Below are positions 10,801-17,468 of a stretch of 64,000 bases of DNA, one piece after another. Numbering within the stretch: position 1 is the first letter of the stretch; every line of letters begins with the position of its first letter. The notes under the pieces are model-generated. The model searched no databases. It was not told where the DNA came from and worked only from the letters and a program-made list of their open reading frames with translations. The stretch is from JAPUDS01 sp964536265 (GTDB taxonomy: Bacteria; Patescibacteriota; Saccharimonadia; Saccharimonadales; Saccharimonadaceae): NCBI GenBank assembly GCA_964536265.1, contig CAZHVV010000002.1:1-64000 (forward strand). The letters are read 5' to 3'. The position numbers were made by a program, and so were the translations under genes.

Positions 10801-10947
10801 GTGAATCTTAAGTGGTACCATCTTAAGACCACGCTCATAGTTCTTCGCCTCACGGAGGACTTTACGGTACTGCCAGTAAAAAACGCTTATAAGAACAAAC
10901 GCGAGGATCAGAACTGTAATAAATACGATAATAGTGTTGATTGTCAC
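7894..10947 (-). CDS. VirD4/TraD-like type IV secretion coupling ATPase
   Basis: A 1017-residue membrane-anchored ATPase. It has an N-terminal transmembrane helix (5-27) and a long N-terminal domain. The P-loop is GQTGTGKSK near residue 420, followed by DPHGDSAEAL, and a Walker B, LYVDEFQNF, lies near 670. The order is that of conjugative coupling or TraM-recognition-type ATPases, which pump DNA or protein through a membrane channel. The last ~220 residues are Pro/Thr/Ser-rich and probably disordered. Only two small partner genes are nearby and no relaxase or VirB proteins, so the substrate is unknown. The start ATG 10947 is 6 nt after the upstream 145-residue gene. Confidence 0.75.
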   Translation of the reverse strand: MTINTIIVFITVLILAFVLISVFYWQYRKVLREAKNYERGLKMVPLKIHIPPSSDDIEGNGRDERDVTEETISQAQVLYNIIASTATKGFKSKVYGQRHIAFEIMASDGLIDYYIAVPMVLVDVVQQSVAAAYPSARLEEVDDPNIFSKVGKISGTIGGEFTLKKHYAYTIATYEQSKRDAMRAILNALAVATKEDGIGVQILIRPAPDGWTKAVVSTADRIRKDKGIKKGLTGGGGLAPRDLLEALWKAPENSEVKAEDKQLSSLELSMIEAMEEKTRHPGYEVLLRVVASSTTAARSQVLMKNVVAAFALFDSPSSNGFKFAVTKNVEQFVTSFIFRFFPQDIKQNILNSVELATIFHLPDQKNIPTSQLQRQMSKQVDGPRQLSNEGFLMGYNVYRGVKKEIRLATNDRRRHTYIIGQTGTGKSKLLENLALQDMLDGKGFAFIDPHGDSAEALLGMIPKERVEDVIYFNPGEMSSPVGLNLFEFDTPDQRDFLVQEAIAMLYRLYDPGHTGIIGPRYEHWFRNAALTIMSDPNGSSFIDIPQVFNDDAFAKEKLKYVTDQTVLDFWNKEMAQTSDYHKSEVLGWFVSKFGAFLSNEMMRNIIGQTKSGFNLREIMDNKKILLVNLSKGKTGELNSQLLGMIFVMKFQAAAMGRADVPEEQREDFALYVDEFQNFATDSFESILSEARKYRLNLILANQFVSQLTDKIREAIIGNVGTIISGRIGTTDAELMEKKFVPVFDAEDLTKLPNYEGVVVAQINGVPSAPFSMIFPPPLGHPNPQLADALKKLSAAKYGKPRADVERAIFKRLRAGDEAREAKKREFESRLQGESSTTPKASGTGSSFLDEWLAKRKQPTTGASPAPTAPNNTTNVAPKTTQSSPPVASSTNATLSTKPQSTPPVMTKAPINNDMKDDRLATMQGKGLGGDIELKPTAGMAVVAGAAPNDNFAIESALQQTMQDSVMTSQTNDTLHIARDKSSERSTTVPSEEKYDEIFIDLRGNLLHKDDDSAQTNE

Positions 10948-10953
10948 GATATT

Positions 10954-11391
10954 TTACCCATCATTTGACAGCTTAACCACCTTGCCATAACGCTTCTTGA
11001 GATAATCCGCTTGCAGTCGTCCAACTGCAGCATCTTGTGCGTGTGGATCGTTTCGCGTTTCTGCTACAACTTTCTTGGCTTTCTCTACCCACTCTTTTTC
11101 GATAAGATCGTCATCTGCTGCGCTAACTGGTGTTGTGTCATCTTGGGGTGTGGCAGTTGGTGATTGTGCTGGGTCAATGATTGGCAGTGGCGGTGGCGTG
11201 AAAGCTGGCTGAGTAGCAACAGGGTCACTTGAGGGTCCATCTTGAAATTTCTCACGCGTTTCATTCCCCTGCTCAACTGGTGCCTGAACCTCGACTGGTT
11301 TTGGGGTACCAACTATTTCACCACCCCGAGGTGGCTGCACACTGGGCGCATTTTCTGGCCCAAAATGAGGGGTAGGTAACTGCGGTTCCAT
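10954..11391 (-). CDS. Proline-rich small protein, partner of the VirD4-like ATPase
   Basis: A 145-residue protein with a Pro/Gln-rich N-terminal two-thirds and a charged C-terminal segment (EKEWVEKAKKVVAETRNDP and onward) that resembles a conserved helical tail seen in CPR proteins; the function is not known. The start is set at ATG 11391 because an extended -10 box (TGCTATAAT, core at 11399-11404) lies just 7 nt upstream, so an open frame reaching back to 11466 would begin upstream of the promoter. The mRNA is therefore predicted to be leaderless. It ends 6 nt before the ATPase gene. Confidence 0.65.
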   Translation of the reverse strand: MEPQLPTPHFGPENAPSVQPPRGGEIVGTPKPVEVQAPVEQGNETREKFQDGPSSDPVATQPAFTPPPLPIIDPAQSPTATPQDDTTPVSAADDDLIEKEWVEKAKKVVAETRNDPHAQDAAVGRLQADYLKKRYGKVVKLSNDG

Positions 11392-11434
11392 CGGTAGAAT
11401 TATAGCACAAGTATCATCGGTAAAACAGCATAAC

Positions 11435-11833
11435 CTAGCGTCGTTTGATGATGTAAAAAATGGCAATGATCATGAAAATTGCCACTAAAGCAATATCTGT
11501 CCATCGAAGCTGCGCAAATGATTGCATGGCGAGAAAAATAACAGGAGCAAACGAAATGACGCTGGCGATATAATACGCTTTGCGTGCACCAATCGAGAAT
11601 GCTTGTTGTGCTGATTGATTATTCCTCTTGGCTACAATCTGACTCATCAATCCTATTCCAAAGTGTAATATGACAAATAACAGCGATAGGAACAATCCAT
11701 AGATAAGCACAAACACCCCAAGTAGTCCGCCAGGTCCGACCGTTGCAGGATCCGTCATAGACAGTAAGGCAAAAAGAACTCCCGCGACCAGCAATGGCAG
11801 GAGTAGTAAGGAAATTTTTGTTGGCGTAGTCAT
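11435..11833 (-). CDS. Four-helix membrane protein, function unknown
   Basis: A 132-residue protein, almost entirely hydrophobic, with segments near residues 8-27, 35-60, 85-103 and 108-128 and a C-terminal KRR. No family is recognised. The ATG at 11833 is 9 nt from an extended -10 (TGCGATAAT, core 11843-11848) and lacks a ribosome site, so a leaderless mRNA is likely. It lies upstream of the Pro-rich protein and the ATPase on the same strand; membership of the same operon is possible, but that gene has its own -10 box. Confidence 0.7.
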   Translation of the reverse strand: MTTPTKISLLLLPLLVAGVLFALLSMTDPATVGPGGLLGVFVLIYGLFLSLLFVILHFGIGLMSQIVAKRNNQSAQQAFSIGARKAYYIASVISFAPVIFLAMQSFAQLRWTDIALVAIFMIIAIFYIIKRR

Positions 11834-11864
11834 TACATGTTGATTATCGCATGGAAGCGAAATA

Positions 11865-12198
11865 AATTAAAAGCGCCTGAGCGATAAATCTTGGTGTTAC
11901 GCTGGCGACATCCGCCGCTGTTTAATAAATAAAGGGCGCGTGCCATCGAACAAATCTATCGCTCAAGGCGACTGACCGCTCACCTACTAGAGGCAAGCAT
12001 ATATCGACGGCGGACACACTGCAATTCATAAATGAAAATGAGCGCTCAACGCTCGTTCGATGATGTTTGGCAACTCTACAGTTAATGAAGATTGTATAGT
12101 TGCCGGTTCACCATCGAACACGTCGATATGTATATAACCGATAAAGTTCAAGCCTTCATGTAACATTTGTTTTTGTACTTTTTATTTCACAAAAGCTT
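11865..12198 (-). ncRNA. Unassigned large structured RNA (candidate novel ncRNA)
   Basis: No protein frame fits here, but several long helices do. On the minus strand: CATATCGACG region (12120-12128) with 12001-12009 (9 bp); GTTCGATG (12112-12119) with CATCGAAC (12055-12062); GGCAACT/AGTTGCC forming a hairpin at 12069-12104; and TGAGCGATA (near 11965) with TATCGCTCA (near 11880), extended by GCC/GGC. CGGCGGA-type segments near 11917 and 12011 could add a pseudoknot. A strong promoter lies just upstream on the minus strand. A second GTTCGATGG copy near 11950 competes for the same CATCGAAC partner. It is not tmRNA, RNase P or a recognisable SRP RNA. The 3' end is estimated. Confidence 0.55.
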
Positions 12199-12204
12199 GC
12201 TTCT

Positions 12205-12233
12205 TTTATAGCACAAGCATCGTATTTGGTCAA
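12205..12233 (-). promoter_or_regulatory. Promoter of the structured RNA at 11865-12198
   Basis: Minus strand TTGACC (12228-12233), 17-nt spacer ending in TGC, and TATAAA (12205-12210). Both elements plus the extended -10 are present, making this one of the best promoters in the window. No coding sequence follows on this strand for ~365 nt, so it should drive the RNA. The remaining 12234-12340 is AT-rich intergenic sequence with nothing recognisable. Confidence 0.75.
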
Positions 12234-12340
12234 TACAAATATTTCATCCTATTCGTTGTATTTATATACATGGTAATATATATTTACTAAAATGTATCTG
12301 TATTGTTGTAATATCTGCTACTATTACTATGTTGTATTTT

Positions 12341-13009
12341 TCACTTTAGACTATGATTTGTAAAACCGGCTCGTATAAGTACATCATAGGCACTCAGGAC
12401 AACTGATGGTACAATCTGCTTGCTTTGAAGACCATGATTCGGGTACTCAATAATACGTTCTAAATCACCCACCATAATATGAATCACTTTGTCCATTGGC
12501 TGTTCATTCGCGCAGTAATCATCAAAACTGAATCGCGGCGACGTAACGAAAAAATGCGGTTTTGGTGTTTCAGGCCATTGGGTATCAAATGTTGCATGTG
12601 CTCTACGTTCCATGTACGGTTTCGTCACAATTTGTATAGTTTGCGGCAGTTCCTTTTTTGATGTGAGCAATAGCTTAGCACTAAACACGGCATTCTCACC
12701 CGTATTTTGTGCTTGAGACTCCAATAAAACGTTATTTATGTCCCCACCTGCGGCCTTATAGACATAAAAGAAGTGTTCTGCCTCTGTCTTTTCATGCCAT
12801 TTAGTAGCCAATATGTCGTTATGATGCGCACTCCCACCCGTGAACATCACTGTTGCATAGACATACTGTCTACTTAGCTGAGCAGCGTAGATTGCCACCC
12901 TATCGTCAATACTACCAAGGACAAGTAGTAAATCCGCAGTTCGTGGCGCCTCATGCAGTTGCAAGTAATCCCACAACGTAACTGCAGCCAGGTAGATACG
13001 TTCATTCAT
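12341..13009 (-). CDS. DUF218 / YdcF-like protein
   Basis: A 222-residue member of the DUF218 (YdcF/SanA/ElyC-like) family, seen in LLLVLGSIDDRVAIYAAQL, MFTGGSAHHND, ESQAQNTGENAVF and a following IVTKPYMERRA. These are the conserved blocks of the family, which is thought to bind nucleotides or act near the envelope; the exact reaction is unknown. There is no signal peptide, so this copy is probably cytosolic. The start at ATG 13009 is 7 nt from TATACT (13017-13022) with no ribosome site, predicting a leaderless mRNA. Confidence 0.8.
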   Translation of the reverse strand: MNERIYLAAVTLWDYLQLHEAPRTADLLLVLGSIDDRVAIYAAQLSRQYVYATVMFTGGSAHHNDILATKWHEKTEAEHFFYVYKAAGGDINNVLLESQAQNTGENAVFSAKLLLTSKKELPQTIQIVTKPYMERRAHATFDTQWPETPKPHFFVTSPRFSFDDYCANEQPMDKVIHIMVGDLERIIEYPNHGLQSKQIVPSVVLSAYDVLIRAGFTNHSLK

Positions 13010-13065
13010 ACCCTATAGTATACGTCGATAGCATGAATACACTATATATAGCCTCAAGTGGGTAG

Positions 13066-13094
13066 TTTTCCACAGGTAGAAACATTGTGGAAAA
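13066..13094. repeat. Inverted pair of DnaA-box-like 9-mers
   Basis: TTTTCCACA (13066-13074) and its exact inverse complement TGTGGAAAA (13086-13094) are separated by 11 nt. The 9-mer differs by one base from the E. coli DnaA box TTATCCACA and equals the form reported for cyanobacteria. The pair sits just upstream of the small-RNA promoter at 13100-13128, so it could be a DnaA or other repressor site. A third copy of TTTTCCACA lies near 24913. Confidence 0.45.
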
Positions 13095-13099
13095 TACTG

Positions 13100-13128
13100 T
13101 TGACACTAGCACTTTGAGGCATTATTAT
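13100..13128 (+). promoter_or_regulatory. Promoter of plus-strand small RNA
   Basis: Consensus TTGACA (13100-13105), 17-nt spacer, TATTAT (13123-13128). It lies between genes that are both on the minus strand and points into a region with no open frame but two hairpins, the second being terminator-like. Confidence 0.7.
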
Positions 13129-13134
13129 AGGGGT

Positions 13135-13228
13135 AGCTCTTGAATAAAAAACTTGTGCAAGAGCCAAAAACCAAAACGACACAAAAAACAGAAACAGCCG
13201 TTACTCGCAGACGGCTGTTTCATTTATT
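13135..13228 (+). ncRNA. Candidate ~95-nt small RNA
   Basis: Between a strong promoter and a terminator hairpin lie a 7-bp hairpin (GCTCTTG near 13136 with CAAGAGC near 13158), an A-rich unstructured linker (about 13165-13190) and the terminator stem. No ATG-initiated frame is present. This layout (5' hairpin, single-stranded linker, terminator) is typical of trans-acting bacterial small RNAs. The function is unknown, and the terminal hairpin could simply serve the convergent glucanase gene. Confidence 0.5.
13182..13226. terminator. Bidirectional terminator
   Basis: AAACAGCCG (13192-13200), an 11-nt loop and CGGCTGTTT (13212-13220) form a stem. On the minus strand it is followed by a T-rich run (CTGTTTTTTG), which suits termination of the glucanase gene ending at 13240. 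On the plus strand it is followed by TTTCATTTATT, which could end the small RNA. Confidence 0.7.
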
Positions 13229-13239
13229 ATTGCCTATTT

Positions 13240-14250
13240 TTAAGCACTAGTTAGTAATTCAGGGTGATCCAACAAGCTCCATATGCCACCGTCTTCCGTC
13301 CGTGCAGTCCAATAGCACCAACCTACTTGTGCGCTACTAAACACTTCTTGCTGGATATGAGCATACGCCTTATAGCTAGCTATTGTGTATACATGTGTTC
13401 GCCCCCCATCACCCACCTGGTACAGCTCGTCCATTGCAGCACTCCATTCGCCTATTAGAACGGGTGCTTTCTTTGCATATCGTTTTAGCTCGGTCTCCCA
13501 GACTCGTACTTTTGCAAGATGCCCTTGCAAATCAAGCGCTCGGTCTTCTTCTGTGAAAAGTTGATATAAATGGCAATCCAACACAATGTTTTGAAGCCCT
13601 AATCTGGGTATTCGCTTTATCATATCCTTCGCACGAAAGGCATCACTCACAATAATATATGTATGCTTATGACAGATATTCTCTATCATCTCACCGGCTC
13701 TGCGGTAAAAGTCACATAACGTATCGAGCGAGATGCTCCAGTGTGGCTCATTCAACACTTCAATGCCTAGTAGTGCTCGCTCTTGGCCATACTGTTCTGC
13801 TAGTTGAACGAGAAAGTTATATGTGTGCTCAATATTCACCGCTTCTGACCAGTAAATATCGCCTGCTCGCCCACTATGATCCCATCCGTTTTGTGAGCCA
13901 GGAGCTGCATGTAGGCATAGTATTACCTTGAGTTCATATTTGTTGGCCCACCCAAAAATATTCTCGATATATCCTCCAGCACCCCCGCAGTAACCATCCT
14001 GACTATCGAATAGCCAATACCCTACAGGTACACGCACTGTCGTAAGCCCTAAGCGATATATATGAGCAATATGCTGTTCTGTTATGAATGTCTTGCGATG
14101 CTGTTGTAGCAGCTTACTAGCACGCTCAAGCCCCAACTCAGTGACGAGAGAGTGTTCGTCTGCAGCCTGTGTGCCCTCAAAAATGCTCGGGGTAATCCAC
14201 CGCTCTAGCACAAGCCACCCTCCAAGATTGACGCCTCGAATCTGTTGCAT
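13240..14250 (-). CDS. GH5-type exo-1,3-beta-glucanase-like glycosidase
   Basis: A 336-residue glycoside hydrolase. RGVNLGGWLVLERWITPSIF at the N-terminus is nearly the signature of fungal exo-1,3-beta-glucanases (GH5_9, yeast EXG1 type). The acid/base Glu168 lies in IEVLNEP and the nucleophile Glu268 in LIGEWSAA; HAAPGSQNGWDHSG is also typical. No signal peptide is present, so it would act on imported oligosaccharides or after cell lysis. The ATG at 14250 is 6 nt from TATAAT (14257-14262), predicting a leaderless mRNA and ruling out a longer frame into the tmRNA gene. Family assignment is from motifs only. Confidence 0.82.
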   Translation of the reverse strand: MQQIRGVNLGGWLVLERWITPSIFEGTQAADEHSLVTELGLERASKLLQQHRKTFITEQHIAHIYRLGLTTVRVPVGYWLFDSQDGYCGGAGGYIENIFGWANKYELKVILCLHAAPGSQNGWDHSGRAGDIYWSEAVNIEHTYNFLVQLAEQYGQERALLGIEVLNEPHWSISLDTLCDFYRRAGEMIENICHKHTYIIVSDAFRAKDMIKRIPRLGLQNIVLDCHLYQLFTEEDRALDLQGHLAKVRVWETELKRYAKKAPVLIGEWSAAMDELYQVGDGGRTHVYTIASYKAYAHIQQEVFSSAQVGWCYWTARTEDGGIWSLLDHPELLTSA

Positions 14251-14290
14251 GCCCCAATTATATATGACTATTGACGAATCAGAATAACGT

Positions 14291-14314
14291 AAAACCCCAT
14301 CGAAAAGATGGGGG
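14291..14314 (-). terminator. tmRNA terminator
   Basis: Minus strand CCCCCATC, a 5-nt loop, GATGGGG and TTTT directly after the tmRNA 3' end. The T-run is short, but the stem is GC-rich. Confidence 0.7.
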
Positions 14315-14321
14315 CTTGCGT

Positions 14322-14710
14322 TGGTGGAGCTGCCGGGTATCGCACCCGGGTCCGAATGGTAACGGAAAGTTCGTCTACAAGTATAGTCGGTTCTAGTTAC
14401 GCCCATAGCCTCAAGAAAGACAAAAATAGCTACAGTCGGTCTATGAATGAATGTCGCACTGTTGCTCCACAGCTACAACAGGGCCAAGCCATATGAATAT
14501 GACACCCCGATTCCTATATGACGTCAAAACCGAGATGGTAACAGCGATTAAGCTGCTACTGGTGCAAGGGAGTAGCTAGGAGCGAAAACGCTCTTTACTG
14601 ATTCCCAAGCTGATGCAATTTTGTTTGCAGATAAGATACTGATTACGTCAGTGGTCGGCTTGCAGAACAATCTATTAAGGTCCATTCGTCGAAAGCATAT
14701 TTCAGCCCCC
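14322..14710 (-). ncRNA. ssrA: Transfer-messenger RNA (tmRNA)
   Basis: The 5' end GGGGCTGAA pairs with CAGCTCC before an encoded CCA at 14322, giving the alanyl acceptor-like stem. A T-arm-like CGGGTGCGATACCCG precedes it. An internal frame near 14550-14630 reads ANKIASAWES at the start and SLAPVAA at the end, followed by TAA; this is the proteolysis tag for rescue of stalled ribosomes. The tag, about 26 residues, is long compared with the 10-residue E. coli tag but keeps a small hydrophobic Ala-Ala end. Length ~389 nt, one-piece form. Confidence 0.92.
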
Positions 14711-14762
14711 TACCCCTTATATTCTAGCATAATTGGTCGAAAAAGCATATACTTGTGACAAT

Positions 14763-16274
14763 ATGACAGCTAGGGTAGTATCAGCCACCGCTATAGGGTT
14801 TGATGGACACATAATTGAGATTGAATGTGACGCAAAAAGCGGTTTGCCAGCACTCGCAATTGTTGGTCTCGGCAACAAAGCAATCGACGAGGCAAAAGAG
14901 CGTGTTCGTTCTGCGATTCAGAACTCCCATCTTGATTGGCCAAAAGAAAAAGCGAAGTTAACCATCAACCTTGCCCCTGCTAATCTGCCAAAGGATGGAT
15001 CGCATTTTGACTTACCGATAGCACTTGCCATTCTGATTGTCAGTGGTCAGTTACAACAACGAGCACTTGAAGGTATTATTTGTGCTGGTGAACTTGGTCT
15101 CAGCGGTGAGCTGCGTCCTGTTCGTGGAATTATCAATATCGTTGAAATAGCACGTGAACACGGTTACCACACAGTTATCGTACCTGCTGCAAACGCACCA
15201 CAGGCGGCACTCGTAAAGGATATTATTGTACTTGGTGCCAGCACTCTCGCTGATGCATACCTGCACCTACTCGGCGAGAAACGTCTTGTAGCATCTGAGC
15301 AACCCAATGCAAAAAATGATGTCGTGTACACAACTGATATTGCAGACATCTTCGGTCAGGCTCAGGCAAAACGAGCACTTGTCATTGCTGCAGCAGGTGG
15401 ACACAACCTATTGCTCGATGGACCACCTGGTGCTGGCAAAACTATGTTAGCACGCGCACTGATTTCGATTTTACCGCCTCCAACATACGAGGAACAGATT
15501 GCTATCACAAAACTCCATAGCCTAGCGGGAGATGCAACCGATTGCATTATCGCTGAACGTCCTTTTCGAGCACCTCACCACACATCAAGCCAAATTTCAT
15601 TGATTGGTGGTGGAACAAAACCACAGCCCGGTGAAGTAAGCCTTGCGCACTGTGGCGTTTTATTCCTTGATGAGTTACCAGAATACCCCCGGACAAGCCT
15701 TGAAGCTCTTAGGCAACCCCTGGAAGATAGACAAGTCAATGTCGCTCGCGCTGCTTCACGCGTCAGTTATCCGGCAAACTTCATGCTGGTTGCTACAAAG
15801 AACCCCTGCCCTTGTGGTTATTACGGTGACCCTGATCATGAGTGTATATGTTCAATGCCACAAGTACTCGCATACCAGAAGCGTGTTTCCGGCCCGCTTA
15901 TGGACCGTATTGACATGGTCGTTCCTGTCGCAAGAGTAAATGAAAAGGATCTCCTGCGGAAAGCTGCTGCGCCAGAGAGCCCTCATCTCCGGAGTACTAT
16001 TACGGCTGCGCGTGAACGACAACGAACACGAAACAATCAAGTCACTAACGCTGAATTACCAAGCAAAAATATTGCGGAACGAACTAATCTTAGCCAGCCA
16101 GCGACAGATTTACTCAACACTGCAACTGAAAAACTTAAGCTCTCGGCGCGTAGTTACTTCAAGTTAATTAAAGTTGCACGTACAATTGCCGACCTCGAAG
16201 AGAGCGACGCTATTCTACCCACTCATATGGCGGAGGCTCTTCAATATCGCCATAAGACAGCCAACAACCAGTAA
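14763..16274 (+). CDS. comM: ComM / YifB-type Mg-chelatase-like AAA+ ATPase
   Basis: A 503-residue AAA+ protein of the YifB/ComM family, the hexameric helicase that extends branch migration during natural transformation. It has an N-terminal Lon-like domain (VVSATAIGFDGHIIEIE...), a Walker A, GPPGAGKTM, at about residue 220, the Walker B-like LFLDELPEY near 300, and a typical C-terminal domain. The start is set at ATG 14763, 9 nt from TATACT (14748-14753); an upstream ATG at 14733 is less probable. Together with the type IV pili this suggests natural DNA uptake. Confidence 0.9.
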   Translation: MTARVVSATAIGFDGHIIEIECDAKSGLPALAIVGLGNKAIDEAKERVRSAIQNSHLDWPKEKAKLTINLAPANLPKDGSHFDLPIALAILIVSGQLQQRALEGIICAGELGLSGELRPVRGIINIVEIAREHGYHTVIVPAANAPQAALVKDIIVLGASTLADAYLHLLGEKRLVASEQPNAKNDVVYTTDIADIFGQAQAKRALVIAAAGGHNLLLDGPPGAGKTMLARALISILPPPTYEEQIAITKLHSLAGDATDCIIAERPFRAPHHTSSQISLIGGGTKPQPGEVSLAHCGVLFLDELPEYPRTSLEALRQPLEDRQVNVARAASRVSYPANFMLVATKNPCPCGYYGDPDHECICSMPQVLAYQKRVSGPLMDRIDMVVPVARVNEKDLLRKAAAPESPHLRSTITAARERQRTRNNQVTNAELPSKNIAERTNLSQPATDLLNTATEKLKLSARSYFKLIKVARTIADLEESDAILPTHMAEALQYRHKTANNQ

Positions 16275-16290
16275 ACTCGTACCGAAGCTG

Positions 16291-16319
16291 TTGCTTTTAC
16301 CGAGTATCTCTGGTAAAAT
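16291..16319 (+). promoter_or_regulatory. infC-rpmI-rplT promoter
   Basis: TTGCTT (16291-16296), 17-nt spacer ending in TGG, TAAAAT (16314-16319). Start of transcription near 16326 gives a ~43-nt leader with AAGGAG at 16350-16355. Confidence 0.7.
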
Positions 16320-16368
16320 ACCTCAGTAAATCAACAACATATCAACGTCAAGGAGCGGAAGAAAAGCT

Positions 16369-16875
16369 ATCAATACATCAATTCGCATTAACGGAGCGAT
16401 TCGCGCTTCGGAGCTACGAGTCATCGGTCCTGAAGGCGAGCAGCTCGGCGTTATATCACGAAACGATGCATTGAAAGCCGCTGAAGACGCCGGACTTGAT
16501 CTGGTAGAGATTTCACCTACGGCATCTCCGCCGGTTGCAAAAATCGTCGACTGGGGCAAATTTCAGTACCAGAAGATGAAAGAGCAACAACGGAACCGCA
16601 AGCATGCCAAGGTAAGTGAACTCAAGCAGATTCGTCTCGGCCTCAAGATCTCTCAGCACGACCTCGACATTAAACTTAAAAAAGTTCGCGATTTTCTTGA
16701 AGACGGCGACAAAGTACGCATCCAACTGCTTTACCGTGGTCGCGAGAATGCACACCAAGAACTTGGATTTGGTTTAATGACAAGGATTACAGATGCCCTC
16801 GGCGAAGAGGTGGTGGTTGAGCAAAAACCTCAGATTAATGGACGAAGTCTGAGCATGACAATAAGGAGTAAATAA
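16369..16875 (+). CDS. infC: Translation initiation factor IF-3 (AUC start codon)
   Basis: IF-3 binds the 30S subunit, prevents premature 50S joining and checks the start codon. The reading frame shows the N domain (SIRINGAIRASELRVIGPEGEQLG), the linker (VAKIVDWGKFQYQKMKEQ) and the C domain. No ATG, GTG or TTG occurs in frame between the upstream stop (16327) and an internal TTG at 16471 that would delete most of the N domain. The ATC at 16369 lies 13 nt after the AGGAG core and gives a 168-residue protein. Rare AUU/AUC starts are a known hallmark of infC, allowing autoregulation. The stop overlaps the rpmI start (TAATG). Confidence 0.9.
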   Translation: MNTSIRINGAIRASELRVIGPEGEQLGVISRNDALKAAEDAGLDLVEISPTASPPVAKIVDWGKFQYQKMKEQQRNRKHAKVSELKQIRLGLKISQHDLDIKLKKVRDFLEDGDKVRIQLLYRGRENAHQELGFGLMTRITDALGEEVVVEQKPQINGRSLSMTIRSK

Positions 16876-17069
16876 TGCCAAAACTTAAGACACACCGCGG
16901 AACTGCAAAACGCATCCGCATCACAGGCACAGGTAAACTGTTGCGACGCCGCGCCTTCGGAGGCCACTTTCTTGCTGGTAAAAGCAAGAGCCGAAAGCGC
17001 GTAATATCAACCTCGGCAACCCTTAGCGGTAAGACTGCCAAGAACATCAAACGAGCACTAGGAGTTTAG
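16875..17069 (+). CDS. rpmI: 50S ribosomal protein L35
   Basis: A 64-residue basic protein beginning MPKLKTHRGTAKR, diagnostic for L35 of the large subunit. It overlaps infC by one base, has AAGGAG upstream, and is followed after 6 nt by rplT: the conserved infC-rpmI-rplT operon. Confidence 0.97.
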   Translation: MPKLKTHRGTAKRIRITGTGKLLRRRAFGGHFLAGKSKSRKRVISTSATLSGKTAKNIKRALGV

Positions 17070-17075
17070 AAGAAT

Positions 17076-17417
17076 ATGCGAGTCAAACGAGGCGTACCTG
17101 CACGCGCCAAACACAAGAAGATTTTAAAAGCAGCTAAGGGTATGCAACATAACCGAACACGGTCGTTCCGTCTTGCGAAGCAAGCCGTCATCCGTGCTCT
17201 ACAATATTCATACCGTGATCGCCGTAACAAGAAACGCGACCTACGACAGCTATGGATTACCCGTATTAACGCAGCAGCGCGTGAAAACGGCACCACTTAC
17301 GGTAAATTAATGCACGGCCTTAAAGAAGCGGGTATCGAGCTCGATCGTAAAATATTGGCAGATTTAGCCGTACGCGAACCAAAAGTGTTCGCCATGATTA
17401 TCAAATCAGCAAAATAG
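17076..17417 (+). CDS. rplT: 50S ribosomal protein L20
   Basis: A 113-residue basic protein with MRVKRGVPARAKHKKILKAA at the N-terminus and LRQLWITRINAAARENG in the middle, both diagnostic for L20, which binds 23S rRNA early in 50S assembly. It is the last gene of its operon and is followed by a strong terminator. The family often represses its own operon; no L20 leader was found in the short infC leader. Confidence 0.97.
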   Translation: MRVKRGVPARAKHKKILKAAKGMQHNRTRSFRLAKQAVIRALQYSYRDRRNKKRDLRQLWITRINAAARENGTTYGKLMHGLKEAGIELDRKILADLAVREPKVFAMIIKSAK

Positions 17418-17428
17418 TGTATTGAACC

Positions 17429-17468
17429 ATATAAAAAGAACGAGGTACTACCTCGTTCTTTTTATATG
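17429..17468. terminator. Bidirectional terminator between rplT and rnpB
   Basis: AAAAAGAACGAGGTA and TACCTCGTTCTTTTT form a perfect palindrome-like stem with A and T runs on both sides. It can end rplT on the plus strand and RNase P RNA on the minus strand. Confidence 0.9.

Noticed and set aside
13066..13094. Chromosomal replication origin.
   Set aside because: Only two DnaA-like boxes occur together, with no dnaA, dnaN or AT-rich unwinding region nearby. A regulatory role is more likely.
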